DNA from: Locusta migratoria
Taxonomy: Eukaryota > Arthropoda > Insecta > Orthoptera > Acrididae
Direction of reading: 5' to 3'
DNA: 64,000 nucleotides
Assembly: GCA_026315105.1 (NCBI GenBank)
Contig: CM048744.1
Location: forward strand, 351,355,168 to 351,419,167
Numbering within the stretch: the first letter of the stretch is position 1; each line of letters begins with the position of its first letter. A program made the position numbers and the translations under genes. Under the pieces are notes generated by a model that saw nothing but the letters and a program-made list of their open reading frames with translations, ran no database searches and was not told where the DNA came from. Positions 50,560-61,734 of the stretch are shown here, one piece after another.

Positions 50560-51683
50560 AGTTGTAATTGACGGTAAGTGATCGAGTAAAACAGAGTGAT
50601 ATCTGGCGTTTCACATGGAAGCGTTATAGGTCCCTTACTCTTCCTCGTGTTTATAAACGATTTAGGAGACAATCTGAATAGCTCCCTTAGACTGTTCGCG
50701 GATGATGCTGTCGTTTATCGGTTAGTGAAGTCAACAGAGGATCAAAAGCAACTGCAAAGCGATTTAGACAAAATTTCTACTTGGTGCGAAAATTGGCGAT
50801 TGACACTAAATAAAGAAAAGTGTGAAGTAATACGCATGACCACTAAAAGAAATCCACTGAACTTCAATTACGCGATAAATCAGTCAAACCTTAAGGTCGT
50901 AAATTCTACCAAATACCTAGGAGTTACAATTACGAACAACTTTGACTGGAGAGAACACATAGAAAATATTGTGGGGAAGGGGAATCAAAGGTTACGTTTC
51001 ATTGGCAGAACGCTTCGAGGATGCACCAGCTCCACTGAAGAGACTGCCTACATCACACTTGTGCGTCCTCTCCTGGAGTACTGTTGCCCCTTGTGGGACC
51101 CTCACCAGGTGGGACTGACGGAAGATATTGAGAAGATTCAGAGAAGGGCAGCTCGTTTTGTTTTATCACGTTACGGGGGGGGGGGGGGGGGGGAAAGCGT
51201 CACGGAAATGTTGCACGATTTGAGTTGGAATTCGTTCAAATCACCGACTTTTACTTCTCAATGTGAAAATATTTTACTAGCACCTACATAGGGAGACATG
51301 AACATCCCAATAAAATAAGGGGAATCTGATCGAAAACGGAACGATTTTGGTGTTCTTTCTGCCCGCGCGCTATTAGAGAATGGAACGCCGCGGTGGAGTA
51401 GCCGAGCGGTGTAAAGCCTCTCGCTGCGGAGCGCGAGGATGCTTGCCGTGGAGGTTCGAGTCCTCCCTGGGGCATGGGTGTGTGTGTTGTCCTTAGGTTA
51501 GTTTACCTAGGTTTAAGTAGTTTGTAAGCTACGGACTGATGACCACGCAGTTTGGTCCGATTGATTTACAGACATTTGAACATTTTTTAGAGAATGGAAC
51601 GGTGGAGATGTGTTATGAAAGTGATTAATGAACCCTCTGCCATGCACCTGAATGTGATATGCAGAGTATCTATGTAGATGTAG
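50560..51683 (+). mobile_element. Jockey/CR1-like LINE, 5'-truncated, long open RT segment
   Basis: The open frame 50596-51291 contains ISGVSHGSVIGPLLFLVFIN, RLFADDAVVYRLVKSTEDQK (palm motif), NWRLTLNKEKCEVIRM, TKYLGVTITNNFDWREH, TAYITLVRPLLEYCCPLWDP and QRRAARFVLSRY. A G19 run at 51175-51193 adds Gly residues in frame. The Q in VPQG is replaced (VSHG). The 3' end is split by a family-B SINE and resumes at 51587 (AGAGAATGGAACGGTGGAG ... CTATGTAGATGTAGAC). Finger and endonuclease regions are absent. Confidence 0.9.
51387..51586 (+). mobile_element. tRNA-headed SINE, family B
   Basis: Perfect 14-bp duplication TTAGAGAATGGAAC (51373-51386 and 51587-51600). Head GCCGCGGTGGAGTAGCCGAG, box B GAGGTTCGAGTCCTCC, tail TTGAACATTTT. 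It lies in the 3' part of the LINE. Confidence 0.95.
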
Positions 51684-51827
51684 ACGCTAGAATGGTATTG
51701 CTATTTTTCAGGGTCTGTCACTGACTTGAGAAAGAAATCCTGTATATTTTGAAATTTAGTTTAAAGTTTTATTGGAAGTCACAAAGAGTTGTCATTCTCA
51801 AATACCGAATTCATGTAGTCAGAATAT

Positions 51828-52147
51828 TCGTCACGGAAATGTTGCACGAATTGGGGTGGAAATCATTAAAAGAAAGACGTTATTCATTGCTTCGTGATCT
51901 GTTTGCGAAGTTTCAATCAACGACTTTTACTTCTGAATGTGAAAATATTTTGCTAGCACCCACCTACTTATGGAGACATGACCATCCCAATAAAATAAAG
52001 AAATCAGATCGAAAACGGAACGATTTAGGTGTTCTTTCTTCCCGCGCGCTATTAGAGAATGGAACGGTAGAGAAAAGTTATGAAAGTGGTTAATGAACCC
52101 TCTGCCAGGCACTTTAATGTGATTTGCAGAGTATGTATGTAGATGTA
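51828..52147 (+). mobile_element. Jockey/CR1-like LINE, short 3' fragment
   Basis: Reads VTEMLHELGWKSLKERRYSL, RDLFAKFQSTTFTSECENIL and a C-terminus ending NGTVEKSYESG, followed by the tail (GGTTAATGAACCCTCTGCCA ... GTATGTAGATGTAG). A separate insertion, 5'-truncated to the last 320 bp. Confidence 0.88.
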
Positions 52148-52506
52148 GAGGAGCTGTATCTCATCCTTTGGTAACCGCTCCCTCGCTGACACGCAAGAGC
52201 TGGTCGGGCCGAGGATGAGTCGCTGATGACGCGGCCTTGGAGATCCGGCCGGCTCGTCTCCCTTCCCAGGCGATCCCTGAAGAATCCCCAGAAAAAGCGA
52301 AACAGCCGTGGCGGTGGCCGGTGTCCGCTCAGCCAGAACGCTCCTTGTGTGCGCCGCGGCTGAAGGACGCCGCGTCACGGCCGAGGCTGCGCCGACCGCG
52401 GCCGACGCACAGTGGAGCGCCAGCACACCGACCACAGCCGCGTCTTCCCGTCTTCACAATGAGTGGGAAGGGCATATTTGTCACGTAGCGGAATTAATGC
52501 GTTAAG
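52148..52506. other. GC-rich unassigned block
   Basis: CpG-rich with open frames on both strands (for example 52237-52488) but no recognisable domain. It is bounded by LINE fragments on both sides and its origin is unknown. Confidence 0.35.
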
Positions 52507-53646
52507 TCATGGTATATCGCCCCATCTTTGCGATTGCATAGGTTATTTCCTGTCAGAGAAGACATAGTTTGTAGTAATCGATGGTAAGGCATCGACTAAA
52601 ACAGAGGTGATATCGGGCGTTCCACAGGGTAGTGTTATTGGTCCTCTGCTGTTCCTTATTTGCATAAACGATTTGGAAAAAAAAAATCTAACGCCGGCCG
52701 CGGTAGCCGAGGGGACTGAGGCGATCCAGTCACGGTCTGCACGGCCACTACGGTCGGGGATTCGAATCCCCCCTCGGGCATGGATATTTGTGCCGTCCTA
52801 GTTCGTAAGTAGTTCATAAGTAGTTTGTAAGTTTAGGGACTGATGAGCCCGTAGTTAAGTCCCATAAGCTTAACAAACATTTGATTTTGAAAAAATCTAA
52901 GCAGCCCTCTTAAGTTGTTTGCAGATGACGCCGACATTTACTGCCTAGTAAAATCATCTGAAGATCAAAACCAACTGCAGAACGATCTAAATAAGATATC
53001 GCTACGGTGTAAAATATGGTAATTGACTCTAAATAATGAGAAGTGTGAAGTCTACATGAGTACGAAAAGAAATCCGTTAAACTTTCTTTACAAGGTAAAT
53101 GAATCAAACGTGAAGGCCGTAAACTGAATAAAATACCTAGGAACTACTATTACTTCAGACTTAACATGGAGAGAACACGTAGATAATGTCGTGGGAAAGA
53201 CGAAACAGAGACTGCGTTTTATTGGCAGAACCCTTAAAAGATGCAACAGAACTACTACAGAAACTGCATACACTGCGCTTGTCCGCCTTTTTTTGGAGTA
53301 TTGCTGCCCAGTGTGGGATCATTATAAAGTGTGTTTGATGGACGACATCGGAAGAGTTCAATGAAGGGCAGCTCGTTTAGTATTGTCACGATACAGGGGA
53401 GACAGAGTTACGGAAATGATACAAGATCTGAGATGGGAATCATTACAACAACGGCGCTTATCGCTGCGGCGTGGGCTATTTAGGAAACTCCAATCGCCAA
53501 CGTTCTCCTTCGGATGCGAAACTATATTGTTGTACATAGGTAGAAAGGATCAACAGAATAAAATACGAGAAATTAGAACTCGACCGAAGAGGTTCAGGTG
53601 TTCTTCCTTCCCACGCGCTATTCGAGAATGGAATGGGAGATAAATA
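52507..53646 (+). mobile_element. Jockey/CR1-like LINE, 5'-truncated, split by a SINE
   Basis: Starts ATGGTATATCGCCCCATCTT (RT block preceding DFLSER). ISGVPQGSVIGPLLFLICIN is open. After the SINE come LFADDADIYCLVKSSEDQNQ, KYLGTTITSDLTWREH and AIREWNGR. Several frameshifts occur (53030, 53130, 53340). It ends GGGAGATAAATAGTATG without the usual tail, where a Tc1 fragment begins. Confidence 0.88.
52692..52890 (+). mobile_element. tRNA-headed SINE, family A
   Basis: Duplication AAAAATCTAA (52682-52691 and 52891-52900). Head GCCGGCCGCGGTAGCCGAGG, box B GGGGATTCGAATCCCC. It inserted just upstream of the RT palm motif of the LINE. Confidence 0.92.
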
Positions 53647-53647
53647 G

Positions 53648-53925
53648 TATGTCTTTTATCAAAGTCGGAAACTTGATGGTACGCTTTCCTCCTCCTTACA
53701 CGAGGCATCACAACAACGTTTCACCAGGCAATGCCGAACAACTGCTGTTTGTGTATGGGAAATCGGTTATAAACGTTGTAGGTATTGCCACCGGCGCCAA
53801 CCTTGTGTGAATGCTCTGAAAAGCTAATCATTTGCATATCACAGCTTCTTCTTCCTGTCGGTTAAATTTCGCGTCTATAGCACGTCATCTTCGTGGTGTA
53901 GCAATTTTAATGGCCATAGATGCGC
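53648..53925 (-). mobile_element. Tc1-like transposon fragment (5' end)
   Basis: Reverse complement of the first about 280 bp of the element at 46557: TTTATCAAAGTCGGAAAC..., CACGAGGCATCACAACAACG, and TIR GTGGTGTAGCAATTTTAATG then GCCATA at the right end. It carries no full transposase. Confidence 0.85.
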
Positions 53926-54304
53926 GCCATCTGCGCACGACATTCATCAAAACTGGGAGAGTAAACTAAAAGGACGTCTCCGTGCTGACTACATTAGAAC
54001 ATGATCAACGAGATAAAGTAAAAACGAATTGCACCCTTCTTGATTCGCAAGAGAAGTATCTTGGAACTGACAACATAAAGAAAGCGGAAGAGGCAACAAA
54101 CCTAAATTTTGTTAAAAGAGGACACCCATTCCGAGCCATCCAACTTCCCAGCTTTAAAATTAACACACACGTAGATACTCTTGCACATGGTGTTTCTCCC
54201 TAAGGAATCCATATGCTCTTAAAGAATTACGGATTTACTTGAAAAAGTAACACTGTAAAGGAAGGTCACATGTTAATGAGTAAGGAAAAAACTAAACAAA
54301 ACGT
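53926..54304. other. Unassigned sequence
   Basis: An open frame at 53982-54203 (73 codons) shows no domain. No repeat family was recognised. Confidence 0.35.
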
Positions 54305-55950
54305 CTACTACATCTACATGGGATACTCTACAAATCACATTTAAGTGCCTGGCACAGGTTTCATCGAAACATCTTTATACTATTCATCTCACATTCCATT
54401 CTCGAATAGCGCGCCGGAAGAAAGAACACCTGAATCTCTCCGCTCGAGCTCTGATTTCTCGTATTTTATTCTGATGGTCATTTCTACCTATGTAAGTGGG
54501 AGTCAACAATATATTTTCGCATTCGGAGGAGAATGTTGGCGATTGGAGTTTCGCAAGTAGCCCACGCCGCAGCGATAAGCGCCGTTGTTGTAATGATTCC
54601 CATACCAGATCCTGTATCATTTCCGTAACGCTGTCTCCCCTGTATCGTGACAATACGAAACGAGCTGCCCTTCTCTGGACTCTTTCGATGTCCTCCGTCA
54701 AACCCACCTGATAAGGATCCCGCACTGGGCAGCAATACTCCAAAAATGGACGGACAAGAGTAGTGTATGCAGCCTCTTTAGTAGTTCTGTTGTTTTAAGG
54801 GTTCTGCCACAAAAAGGCAGTCTCTGGTTCACCTTTTCCACGACATTATCTACGTGTTCTTTCCAATTTAGGACTGAAGTAATAGTAATTCCTAGGTATT
54901 TAGTGGAGTTTACGGCCTTCTCTTTTGATTCATTTATCTTGTAAACAAAGTTTAACGGATTTCTTTTGATACTCATGTGAACGACTTCACACTTCGCATT
55001 ATTTACAGTCAATTGCCAATTTTTACACCATAGTGATATCTTATTCAGATCGTTCTGCAGTTGGTTTTGATCTGCAGATGATTTTACCAGACGGTAAATG
55101 AGGGCGTCATCTGCAAACAACCTAAGAGAGCTACTTAGATTTTCTCCCCTATCGTTTGTGTAAATAAGGAACAGCAGGGGACCAATAACACTACCCTGTG
55201 GAAAGCCCGATATCATCCCTGTTTCAGTCGATCCGTTACCATCGATTACTACGAACTGTGTCCTCTCTGACAGGAAATCCCTATCCAATCGCAAATTTGG
55301 GGCGATATACCATAACCAAGCTATTTGATTAAAAGGCGTTTGTGAGGTACGGTGTCAAAAGCCTTTTGGAAATCATGAAATACGGAATGAATTTGAGATC
55401 CCTTGTCGATAGCACTCATCACTTCGTGTGAGTAAAGAGCTAGTTGTGTTTCGCAAGAACGATATTTTCTAAATTCGTGTTGACCTTGGGTCAATAGATC
55501 GTTTTGTTCGAGATAATTCATAATATTTGAATACAGGATATGTTCCAAGACCCTGCTGCAAATTGACGTCAATGAAATAGGTTTGTAGTTTAGTGGCTTA
55601 CGCCTACTGCCTTTCTTGAATATAGGTGTGACCTGTGCAACTTTCTAATCTTTTGATAGAGATCCTTCTTTGAGAGAGCGGTTATATATGGCTGTTACGT
55701 AAGGCACTATCGCTTCAGCAAAATCAGATAGAAGTCTAATGGGTAGATAGTCCGGACAAGAAGACTTGTTCTTGTTAAGTGATTTAAGTTGCTTCACTAC
55801 TACGAGGATATCTACTTCAACATTACTCATTCTGGCCTTTTTGTTTGTAACTCGAAATCTGGAATTGTTTGTGTTTTGCAAGAAGTATATTTCACATCAT
55901 TGGAATTATTGGTAAGGTATGCAGCTGCCTCATTCAACACCATTTAATTC
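54305..55950 (-). mobile_element. Jockey/CR1-like LINE, longest copy in the window
   Basis: The 3' tail is at 54305 (CTACATCTACATGGGATACT on the plus strand). On the minus strand, from the far end, are KQLKSLNKNKSSCPDYLPIR and FAEAIVPYVTAIYNRSLKEG (RT finger region), SICSRVLEHILYSNIMNYLE, DFQKAFDTVPHKRL (first RT Asp region), DFLSERTQFVVIDGNGSTET, SGFPQGSVIGPLLFLIYTND, LFADDALIYRLV (palm) and NWQLTVNNAKCEVVHM, ending AIREWNVR. Frameshifts near 55310, 55620 and 54740 break it. The 5' endonuclease region is missing, and the exact 5' junction is not clear. Confidence 0.88.
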
Positions 55951-56331
55951 TCAATGATTCCTTAAGTAAGGAAATGGGAACACTGTAACCTCCGTTTCGG
56001 TACTTCTTACTTCGCCGGCCATATTGCACGCGCGCAGTACATCAAATACAGAAAGAAAGAGAAACTGAGAACAAACACTTCTCGTCTTCGCTCTAAGAAA
56101 TCAGTTTAAAAGAAGAACCTTCAACCATAAATACTATCACAGTCGAAGCAAAGAACGAATGGAGATTGCGCCAAGGAATATCGAAGTGGCACATATTTCA
56201 CCACCTGCGAAATACGTACAAAAGAGAACGACTTGTTACAAAGTAACGTTTCAGTGCAATAATTACTGTTTATCGGAATAATTAAATTACAAGCACAAAT
56301 TAAATTTTCTAAAATGTATCGATTACAAGGA
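55951..56331. other. Unassigned sequence
   Basis: No gene or repeat signature; short random ORFs only. Confidence 0.35.
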
Positions 56332-57387
56332 AAAAAATCGCACTTACGTGTTTTACGGCCCACTTTAGATTTGTAGTTTTATAAGTTTGTGCAAACATTT
56401 TGGTCGAAAATAATAATCTAAATAATAAAAAATTAATTAATAAGAGTGTCTGAAACCCTTTTAGGAAAAAAATTTAGGTAGTAGCGGGTTGCGAACCACC
56501 GAGCTTTAGCGTCATAGTCCAACGATTTACCCACTACGCTACGGCTATCGACCAGAAGATGAGTCCTTTAATCTCATTCTATTGATGGCCGTTCTTAACT
56601 GATGCTAATATGCCATTTGTAGACACTAGATTATCGTACGAAGAACTATGTGTTTTTGTTAATTCTTCAGTGCGCCATTGCTTTGAAATGACAACGTGTA
56701 AGTTAGAATAAGAAAATCATCAAATACGCAACGCAAGATGCCAGAGAGAGTTCTGGGCGAGGAATGTTACGTGACATCTCCGAACGGCTGGTTTTCGTTA
56801 ATTCAATAGAGGGTGTCAAATCTCCATTATTTTTGCAAATGTTTCTCAAACGATACGAGATATTAAAAAAAAGTAAGGGATCTAAGCTATAGAGAAATTT
56901 CTCCTCTACCAACTAGGTTATTCGATTTTTGTGTCAAATGAACGGTTCGTTTGCAATTACAATTATATTACAAACGGCTGTTTTTGGTATTACTACCATA
57001 TTTTTTGTCCGAAAAATTTGAAAAAAAAAACTGTGGTTCTGTTCTCTGGAGGCCTACAATCATGTCTTTAAAATTTGGTGCTGATCGGTTGAACGGTTCG
57101 TCTTAAAAACAGGGAAGACGTTACGGACAGACAGACAGACATACATACATACATCCCAAAATCGCCGTTATTTTTGCAAATATCTTCGAAACGTTACGAG
57201 ATATTTAAAAAACAGAAGGGAGCGAAGTTGTAGAGAATTTTCTCCTCTACACATTAGGATATTCAATTTTCGTGTCAGATGAATAGTTAAGCCATTATTT
57301 TCATTTAAATTTCTAGCTGTCGAAAGACGATCGCAAAGGCCCACTTTTACTGTTGCTACCGTAACCTAAAGTGGGCCAATTACGTGC
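56332..57387. mobile_element. TIR repeat with tRNA-like segment, copy 2
   Basis: Collinear with 31908-32966: GTTTTACGGCCCACTTTAGA at the left, GTAACCTAAAGTGGGCCAAT at the right, the same GACAGACAGACATACATACA tract and the same two internal blocks (CATTATTTTTGCAAATGT; CCGTTATTTTTGCAAATATC). Some indels separate the two copies. tRNA-like module at 56466-56551. Confidence 0.65.
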
Positions 57388-57840
57388 AACGTAATCGTTA
57401 CGTGTCATTCAGTTACTGTTACTCAATAAGCTAGCATCAGTGAACGTGTCGTGTCGCATGCCGAATTGCTACAATGTGAACCGCACTTATCGTCAAGGAA
57501 ACGTGACGCCTGAGCGGAAGCAACAGCTTTAGTACATTTCTCAACAAAGAGCGTTTTCCTTTCATCACCTGACATTAAACTTCACAACTACTGCTCTTTT
57601 TTATGATATTTCGTGGAGCCTCCAATAGTTCCTGAAAGACTTAACTACAGCGAGTCATGTTTTTTCCGCAAAGGCGGCGGTACGCCGTCGTCACCTTCCC
57701 GCATCAAACGCGGAACGCAAATTGCAGTTTTCACGAGAAGTATTACCCACTACAAGGAAACGTCACCGCGTCGTTTCCTTCTCTTACTTTTACGCCTTGA
57801 CAGTTGTGTCTGCTGTACAGCTTTCTGTCTCTGACTTTTT
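57388..57840. other. Unassigned sequence
   Basis: Sits between the TIR repeat and a LINE fragment. An open frame at 57613-57834 lacks a known domain; it might be divergent upstream LINE sequence, but I cannot support that. Confidence 0.3.
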
Positions 57841-58222
57841 GAAGTGCAGTCTGCTACAGAAAATTGGGAGAATTTTGGGAAGATGTACTTCACCTGTAAA
57901 GGAGACCGCGTATAAAACGCTTGTACGACCACGTCTTGAGTATTGCTCAAGTATTTGGGACCCGCAGCAGATCGGTTTGAAGGAAGACATAGAGGCGGTT
58001 CAAAGGCGAGCAGCTAGATTTGTTACCGGTAGGTTCGACCAATGCGCGAGTGTCACGGAAATGCTCCGGCAATTCAAATGGGGATCGCTGGAAGAAAGAC
58101 GACGTTCTTTTCGTGAATTTCTGTTAAGTAAATTTAGAGGGCCGGAATTTGAAGCTGAGTGTAGTACGATCTTGCTGCCGCCTACTTACATTTCGCGTAA
58201 AGATCACAAAGACAAGAAATAA
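57841..58222 (+). mobile_element. Jockey/CR1-like LINE fragment, divergent subfamily
   Basis: The open frame to 58222 reads GRILGRCTSPVKETAYKTLV, RPRLEYCSSIWDPQQIGLKE, DIEAVQRRAARFVTGRFDQC, TEMLRQFKWGSLEERRRSFR and LLPPTYISRKDHKDKK. It is homologous to the C-terminus of the other copies but clearly a different subfamily. There is no RT palm, and the 3' tail is replaced by the next element. Confidence 0.85.
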
Positions 58223-58231
58223 GATTTATAC

Positions 58232-58440
58232 TTATTAAAATACAATTTCTGTTACCAGTCACTATTGTTGATTGTTAGCACAACGCGTTTCGAGGGGTTA
58301 AACAGGCATCATCAGGTGGAAGGACTGACACTAAAAACATAATGCACCAAAGATAGACCCTAACTTTTTATACAGATATTGTCATTCATACAGTAAAAAC
58401 TTTAAAACAGTAATATGCAGATAGGTAAATAAGTATGCTT
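58232..58440 (-). repeat. Penelope-like terminal unit, left member of an inverted pair
   Basis: On the minus strand: CTTTAAAACAGTAATATGC mirrored block, then CCACCTGATGATGCCTGTTT, CTCGAAACGCGTTGTGCTAA and CAATCAACAATAGTGACTGG. The CTGATGA ... GAAAC spacing resembles a hammerhead core. Partner at 59580-60015, third relic at 63525-63605. Confidence 0.55.
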
Positions 58441-58499
58441 TTAAATAATGATAATCTGAATACGAGTATACTATGCACACACACACACAATCATCATCA

Positions 58500-59040
58500 T
58501 TAGAGACTGATTATGTCTTTCAGCGTTCAGTCTGAAGCATAGTACCTCTAATAAAATTCCTCCATGATGACCTATTCAGTGCTAACATTGATGCCTTGTC
58601 TGATGTTATGCCTTTTACTGCTAAACCATTCTGCACCGAATCTAAGTACTTTCTTCTTGGACTACCTCGACTCCTCTTACCCTCCGCTGCCGAGCTCATA
58701 AGTCTCTTAGGTAACCTCGCTTCTCCCATGCGTGTAACATGACCCACCATCTCAGTCTGTTCGCTCTAACTGCTTCGTCTATGGTGTTCATTCCCAGGTT
58801 TTTTTTCCTCATTATGGACTTCCTCCTGACATTATTCCCATCTATTAGTACCTGCAATCATTCTTGCTACTTTCATATCTGTAACCTCTACCTTGTGAAT
58901 AAGGTAACCAGTATCCACCCAATTTTCACTCCCATACAACAAAGTTGGTCGAAAGATAGAGCGGTGCACTGCTAACTTCGTCTTGGTACTTACTACCTTC
59001 TTGCAGAAGAGAGTAGATCTTAGCTGAGCACTCACTGCAT
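58500..59040 (-). pseudogene. RTE-like LINE, C-terminal fragment
   Basis: On the minus strand from 59040: ANAVSAQLRSTLFCKKVVST, KTKLAVHRSIFRPTLLYGSE then NWV (LYGSE box), and from 58750 MVGHVTRMGEARLPKRLMSS, GKRSRGSPRRKYLDSVQNGL, the usual RTE-type end (GHVxRM ... GKRxRGRPxxxWxD). A frame change separates the two parts. Truncated 5' within or just before the CA repeat at 59051. Confidence 0.8.
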
Positions 59041-59048
59041 TAGCTTTG

Positions 59049-59050
<2 letters not shown>

Positions 59051-59122
<72 letters not shown>
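59051..59122. repeat. Palindromic microsatellite (CA)n-(TA)n-(TG)n
   Basis: About 16 CA units, four TA units and about 16 TG units form a nearly perfect inverted repeat of 72 bp. No gene; open frames through it are artefacts of the repeat. Confidence 0.95.
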
Positions 59123-59126
<4 letters not shown>

Positions 59127-59142
59127 TTTCTCCGAACACGAA

Positions 59143-59545
59143 AAAGATTTACTGCTAGAAATTGCTTTGGGGTAATTGAAGGACACAATAGAAAGGAAAA
59201 AATTGATAAAGTTACTAAGGCCTGGAAGTTACAGGCATGGAAATACTCATAAATTTCTGTTGATTTTAATTCGCACAATATAGGAACACATAGAGTTTGA
59301 AACTATGTTATGAAAATATCAAGGAAAGGATCAGGAAAGCATTTACACATAAACAGATATTTTTAGACTTTTTACAATAATTACGGTACGTTTCATCTTT
59401 CAGTAAGTCCTGAATATTCGAAAACAATAATATGAAACTGTTCTGTTGCCCAACATCAGCCTAGAATTCTCTGAAAACTAACAGTATGCTCAGTAATGCA
59501 ATGGTGTTTTATGGTATGGTAGCGTTCTTCTAATCAGAAGTGTGC
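59143..59545 (+). repeat. Inverted repeat arm, left (partner 60806-61178)
   Basis: GATTTACTGCTAGAAATTG, GATTTTAATTCGCACAATAT, GAAAGGATCAGGAAAGCATT and TATGGTATGGTAGCGTTCTT are mirrored at 61178-60806. Identity is clear but not perfect. The spacer is about 1.26 kb. Confidence 0.8.
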
Positions 59546-59579
59546 ATTGTATACTCGTCTTCAGAGTATCATCATTTAT

Positions 59580-60015
59580 AACATACTTACCTAACTATCT
59601 GCATGTTACTGTTTTAAAGTTTTTACTGTATGAATGACAATATCTGCATAAAATGTTAGGGTCTATCTTTGGTGCGTTATATCTTTATTGTCAGGCCTTT
59701 GTATCAGTTAAAAGTAAACAAAGATGGTTGATTATATATAAGTGAGGCTATGAAAGTGCAAGGAACCTGAGACCACTGGAGGTATGATATTTTAATTGTT
59801 TAGATTAAACTTCGGTAAACAAGTATACAAAATTACATTCTGGAGTACTGTTTTGTATTGTCTCTTGTAGACAGTGCAACAGGAGACCTTGTCGTAGAAC
59901 CCACATGTACACAGTATAATACAAACTTACATCTGATGATGTGTGTTGAAGCCTATGAAACGCGTTGTGCGAACAATAAACAATAGTGACTCGTAACACA
60001 AACGCCTTTTGTTTT
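59580..60015 (+). repeat. Penelope-like terminal unit, right member of an inverted pair
   Basis: CTAACTATCTGCATGTTACT, GTTTTTACTGTATGAATGAC and GGGTCTATCTTTGGTGC match 58232-58440 in reverse. About 250 bp extra sequence follows, then ACATCTGATGATGTGTGTTG, TATGAAACGCGTTGTGCGAA and CAATAAACAATAGTGACTCG. An AATAAA signal lies at the end. Confidence 0.55.
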
Positions 60016-60206
60016 AATCAATTTTATAAAACAGTCACGGAAAAGCCCAAACCAAAATGTTTACATTTAAAGATTTATACTTCTGTTCTAAATTTTTCAC
60101 TAAAGCTTTAAGTGCCAAGCACATTCAAACCAGCAAAGTTCTGAAGGGAAGATTATTGTAACGCTCTCCACAACCACACCAAATACTGAAAATCTAATCT
60201 ATAAAA

Positions 60207-60237
<31 letters not shown>

Positions 60238-60805
60238 ATCCCTATAGACTCCAAGATGGCTGGAGCAATTTTTATGAAATCATCCGGAAATCATCATATT
60301 AGCCCAGTAGGTGATCCTGTGAAATTTGGTAGCGATCGGATCAAGACATTTATTAACATTTAGGCCTACGTAAAAGTTTACGTCTAACGTTTGGAACGTC
60401 AGTAGCCGCCATAGCGGAGAAAGAGACAAGCACCATTCTTCTGTAACTATACTGCTGCCCCTTGGAGTCGCTTCCGTGACTGTTCGTGTTGCATATTTGC
60501 AGTGAACAGATAAGTTTATGATTTACGAGAGCACCCATTAATGATCCAAAATCTTATCTGTGATGTTTCAGCTGGAATAGCAGTAAATGTGAAGTTGGTA
60601 GTACTTTTTTTTTACTACTGCTTACACTCTTTTTTTTCTAATACAAGTACGCTTTTTGGATGTATACGCAACAGATGGACGTAATGGTGGCTAAGTTGTT
60701 GTGTCGTAGACTGTGATGTAAAGGCTTTCGTCTTCGAATTTACTTACATGCAGCATTTATTTCTCTCTAATGAAGAGTTGTCTCCACTGCGTCAGTAATA
60801 TATAA
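60016..60805. other. Spacer of inverted repeat; (TG)n at 60209-60232
   Basis: AT-rich sequence with a TG microsatellite and T runs near 60605 and 60630. No gene recognised. Confidence 0.4.
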
Positions 60806-61178
60806 AAGATTATTAGAAGAACACTACCATACCATAAAACACCATTGAATTACTAAGCACACTCTCAGTTTTCAGAGCATTCTAGGCTAAGTTTGGGCAA
60901 CAGGACTTTTTCACATTATTGTTTTCGAATATTCAGAAAAGATGAAACGTACAGTAATTATTATAAAGAGTCTAAAAATATCTGTTTATGTGTAAATGCT
61001 TTCCTGATCCTTTCTTAATATTTTCATAACATAAATTCAAACTCTATCTGTTCCGATATTGTGCGAATTAAAATCAACAGAAACTTATTTTCATGCCTGT
61101 AACTTCCAGGCTGTAGTAACTTATCCATTTTTTTCCTAATGTGTCCTTTTACTGTCCCAAAACGATTTCTAGCAGTAA
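60806..61178 (-). repeat. Inverted repeat arm, right
   Basis: Reverse complement of 59143-59545: AAGAACACTACCATACCATA, AATGCTTTCCTGATCCTTTC, ATTGTGCGAATTAAAATCAA and CGATTTCTAGCAGTAAATTG. It abuts a Tc1-type fragment. Confidence 0.8.
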
Positions 61179-61312
61179 ATTGTCATGAGAGCTCGAGTGC
61201 ACTACCGAGAACCAAAAATGGACTCCCGAGTTATTCTCGTAAACTCGACTCGAATAAATTACACAAACACATCGATTTTTATAGATATAGAATCAACAGA
61301 TGAAGTTTTAAA

Positions 61313-61560
61313 ATACACTGCTGGCCTTAAAAACGGCAACACCATGATTACGCCATGCAGTAAACTTGAAACTGGAACTATGCACACTGAGGTGGCAAAA
61401 GTCATGGGACAGCGAGCGATATGCGCAGATAGTATCTCGTATAAAATGAGTAAAATAGGGACGCATTGGAAGGGCAATCATCTATACTGTGCTGATTAAT
61501 TTGAGAAGGTTACCAACCTTATTACAGTCAGACAACGAGAATTAATAAATGTAGAATGGC
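61313..61560 (+). mobile_element. Tc1-like terminal fragments (two)
   Basis: TACACTGCTGGCCTTAAAAA then CGGCAACACCATG (61313-61350) resembles the TIR at 46557. From 61377 ACACTGAGGTGGCAAAAGTC, ATGGGACAGCGAGCGATATG and GCATTGGAAGGGCAATCAT match the 5' region of another common insect Tc1 type (usual form GAGGTGACAAAAGTCATGGG). The 104-codon ORF at 61185-61499 simply runs through these pieces and is not a gene. Confidence 0.65.
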
Positions 61561-61734
61561 AGAACTAGACGCTTTTTGGAAATTCTTACGCAATTCAATA
61601 TTGTGGGATCGACAGGGTCGAGAGTATTCCTTAGGACATACCCGTAATTTGTCGTTAATGGACTACGGCAGCAGACGACCGCCTCGAGTGCCTTTGGTAA
61701 CGGCATAACACCGCCCGCAACGCTGTTCTTGGCG

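Noticed and set aside
5852..55950. The LINE copies as candidates for an active element
   Set aside because: Every copy is 5'-truncated, and all but short segments contain frameshifts; none has the endonuclease region.
59046..59252. ORFs with TH and CV repeats
   Set aside because: They are translations of the CA/TG microsatellite.
61185..61499. 104-residue ORF as a host gene
   Set aside because: It crosses an inverted-repeat end and two Tc1-type terminal pieces, so it is chance reading through repeats.
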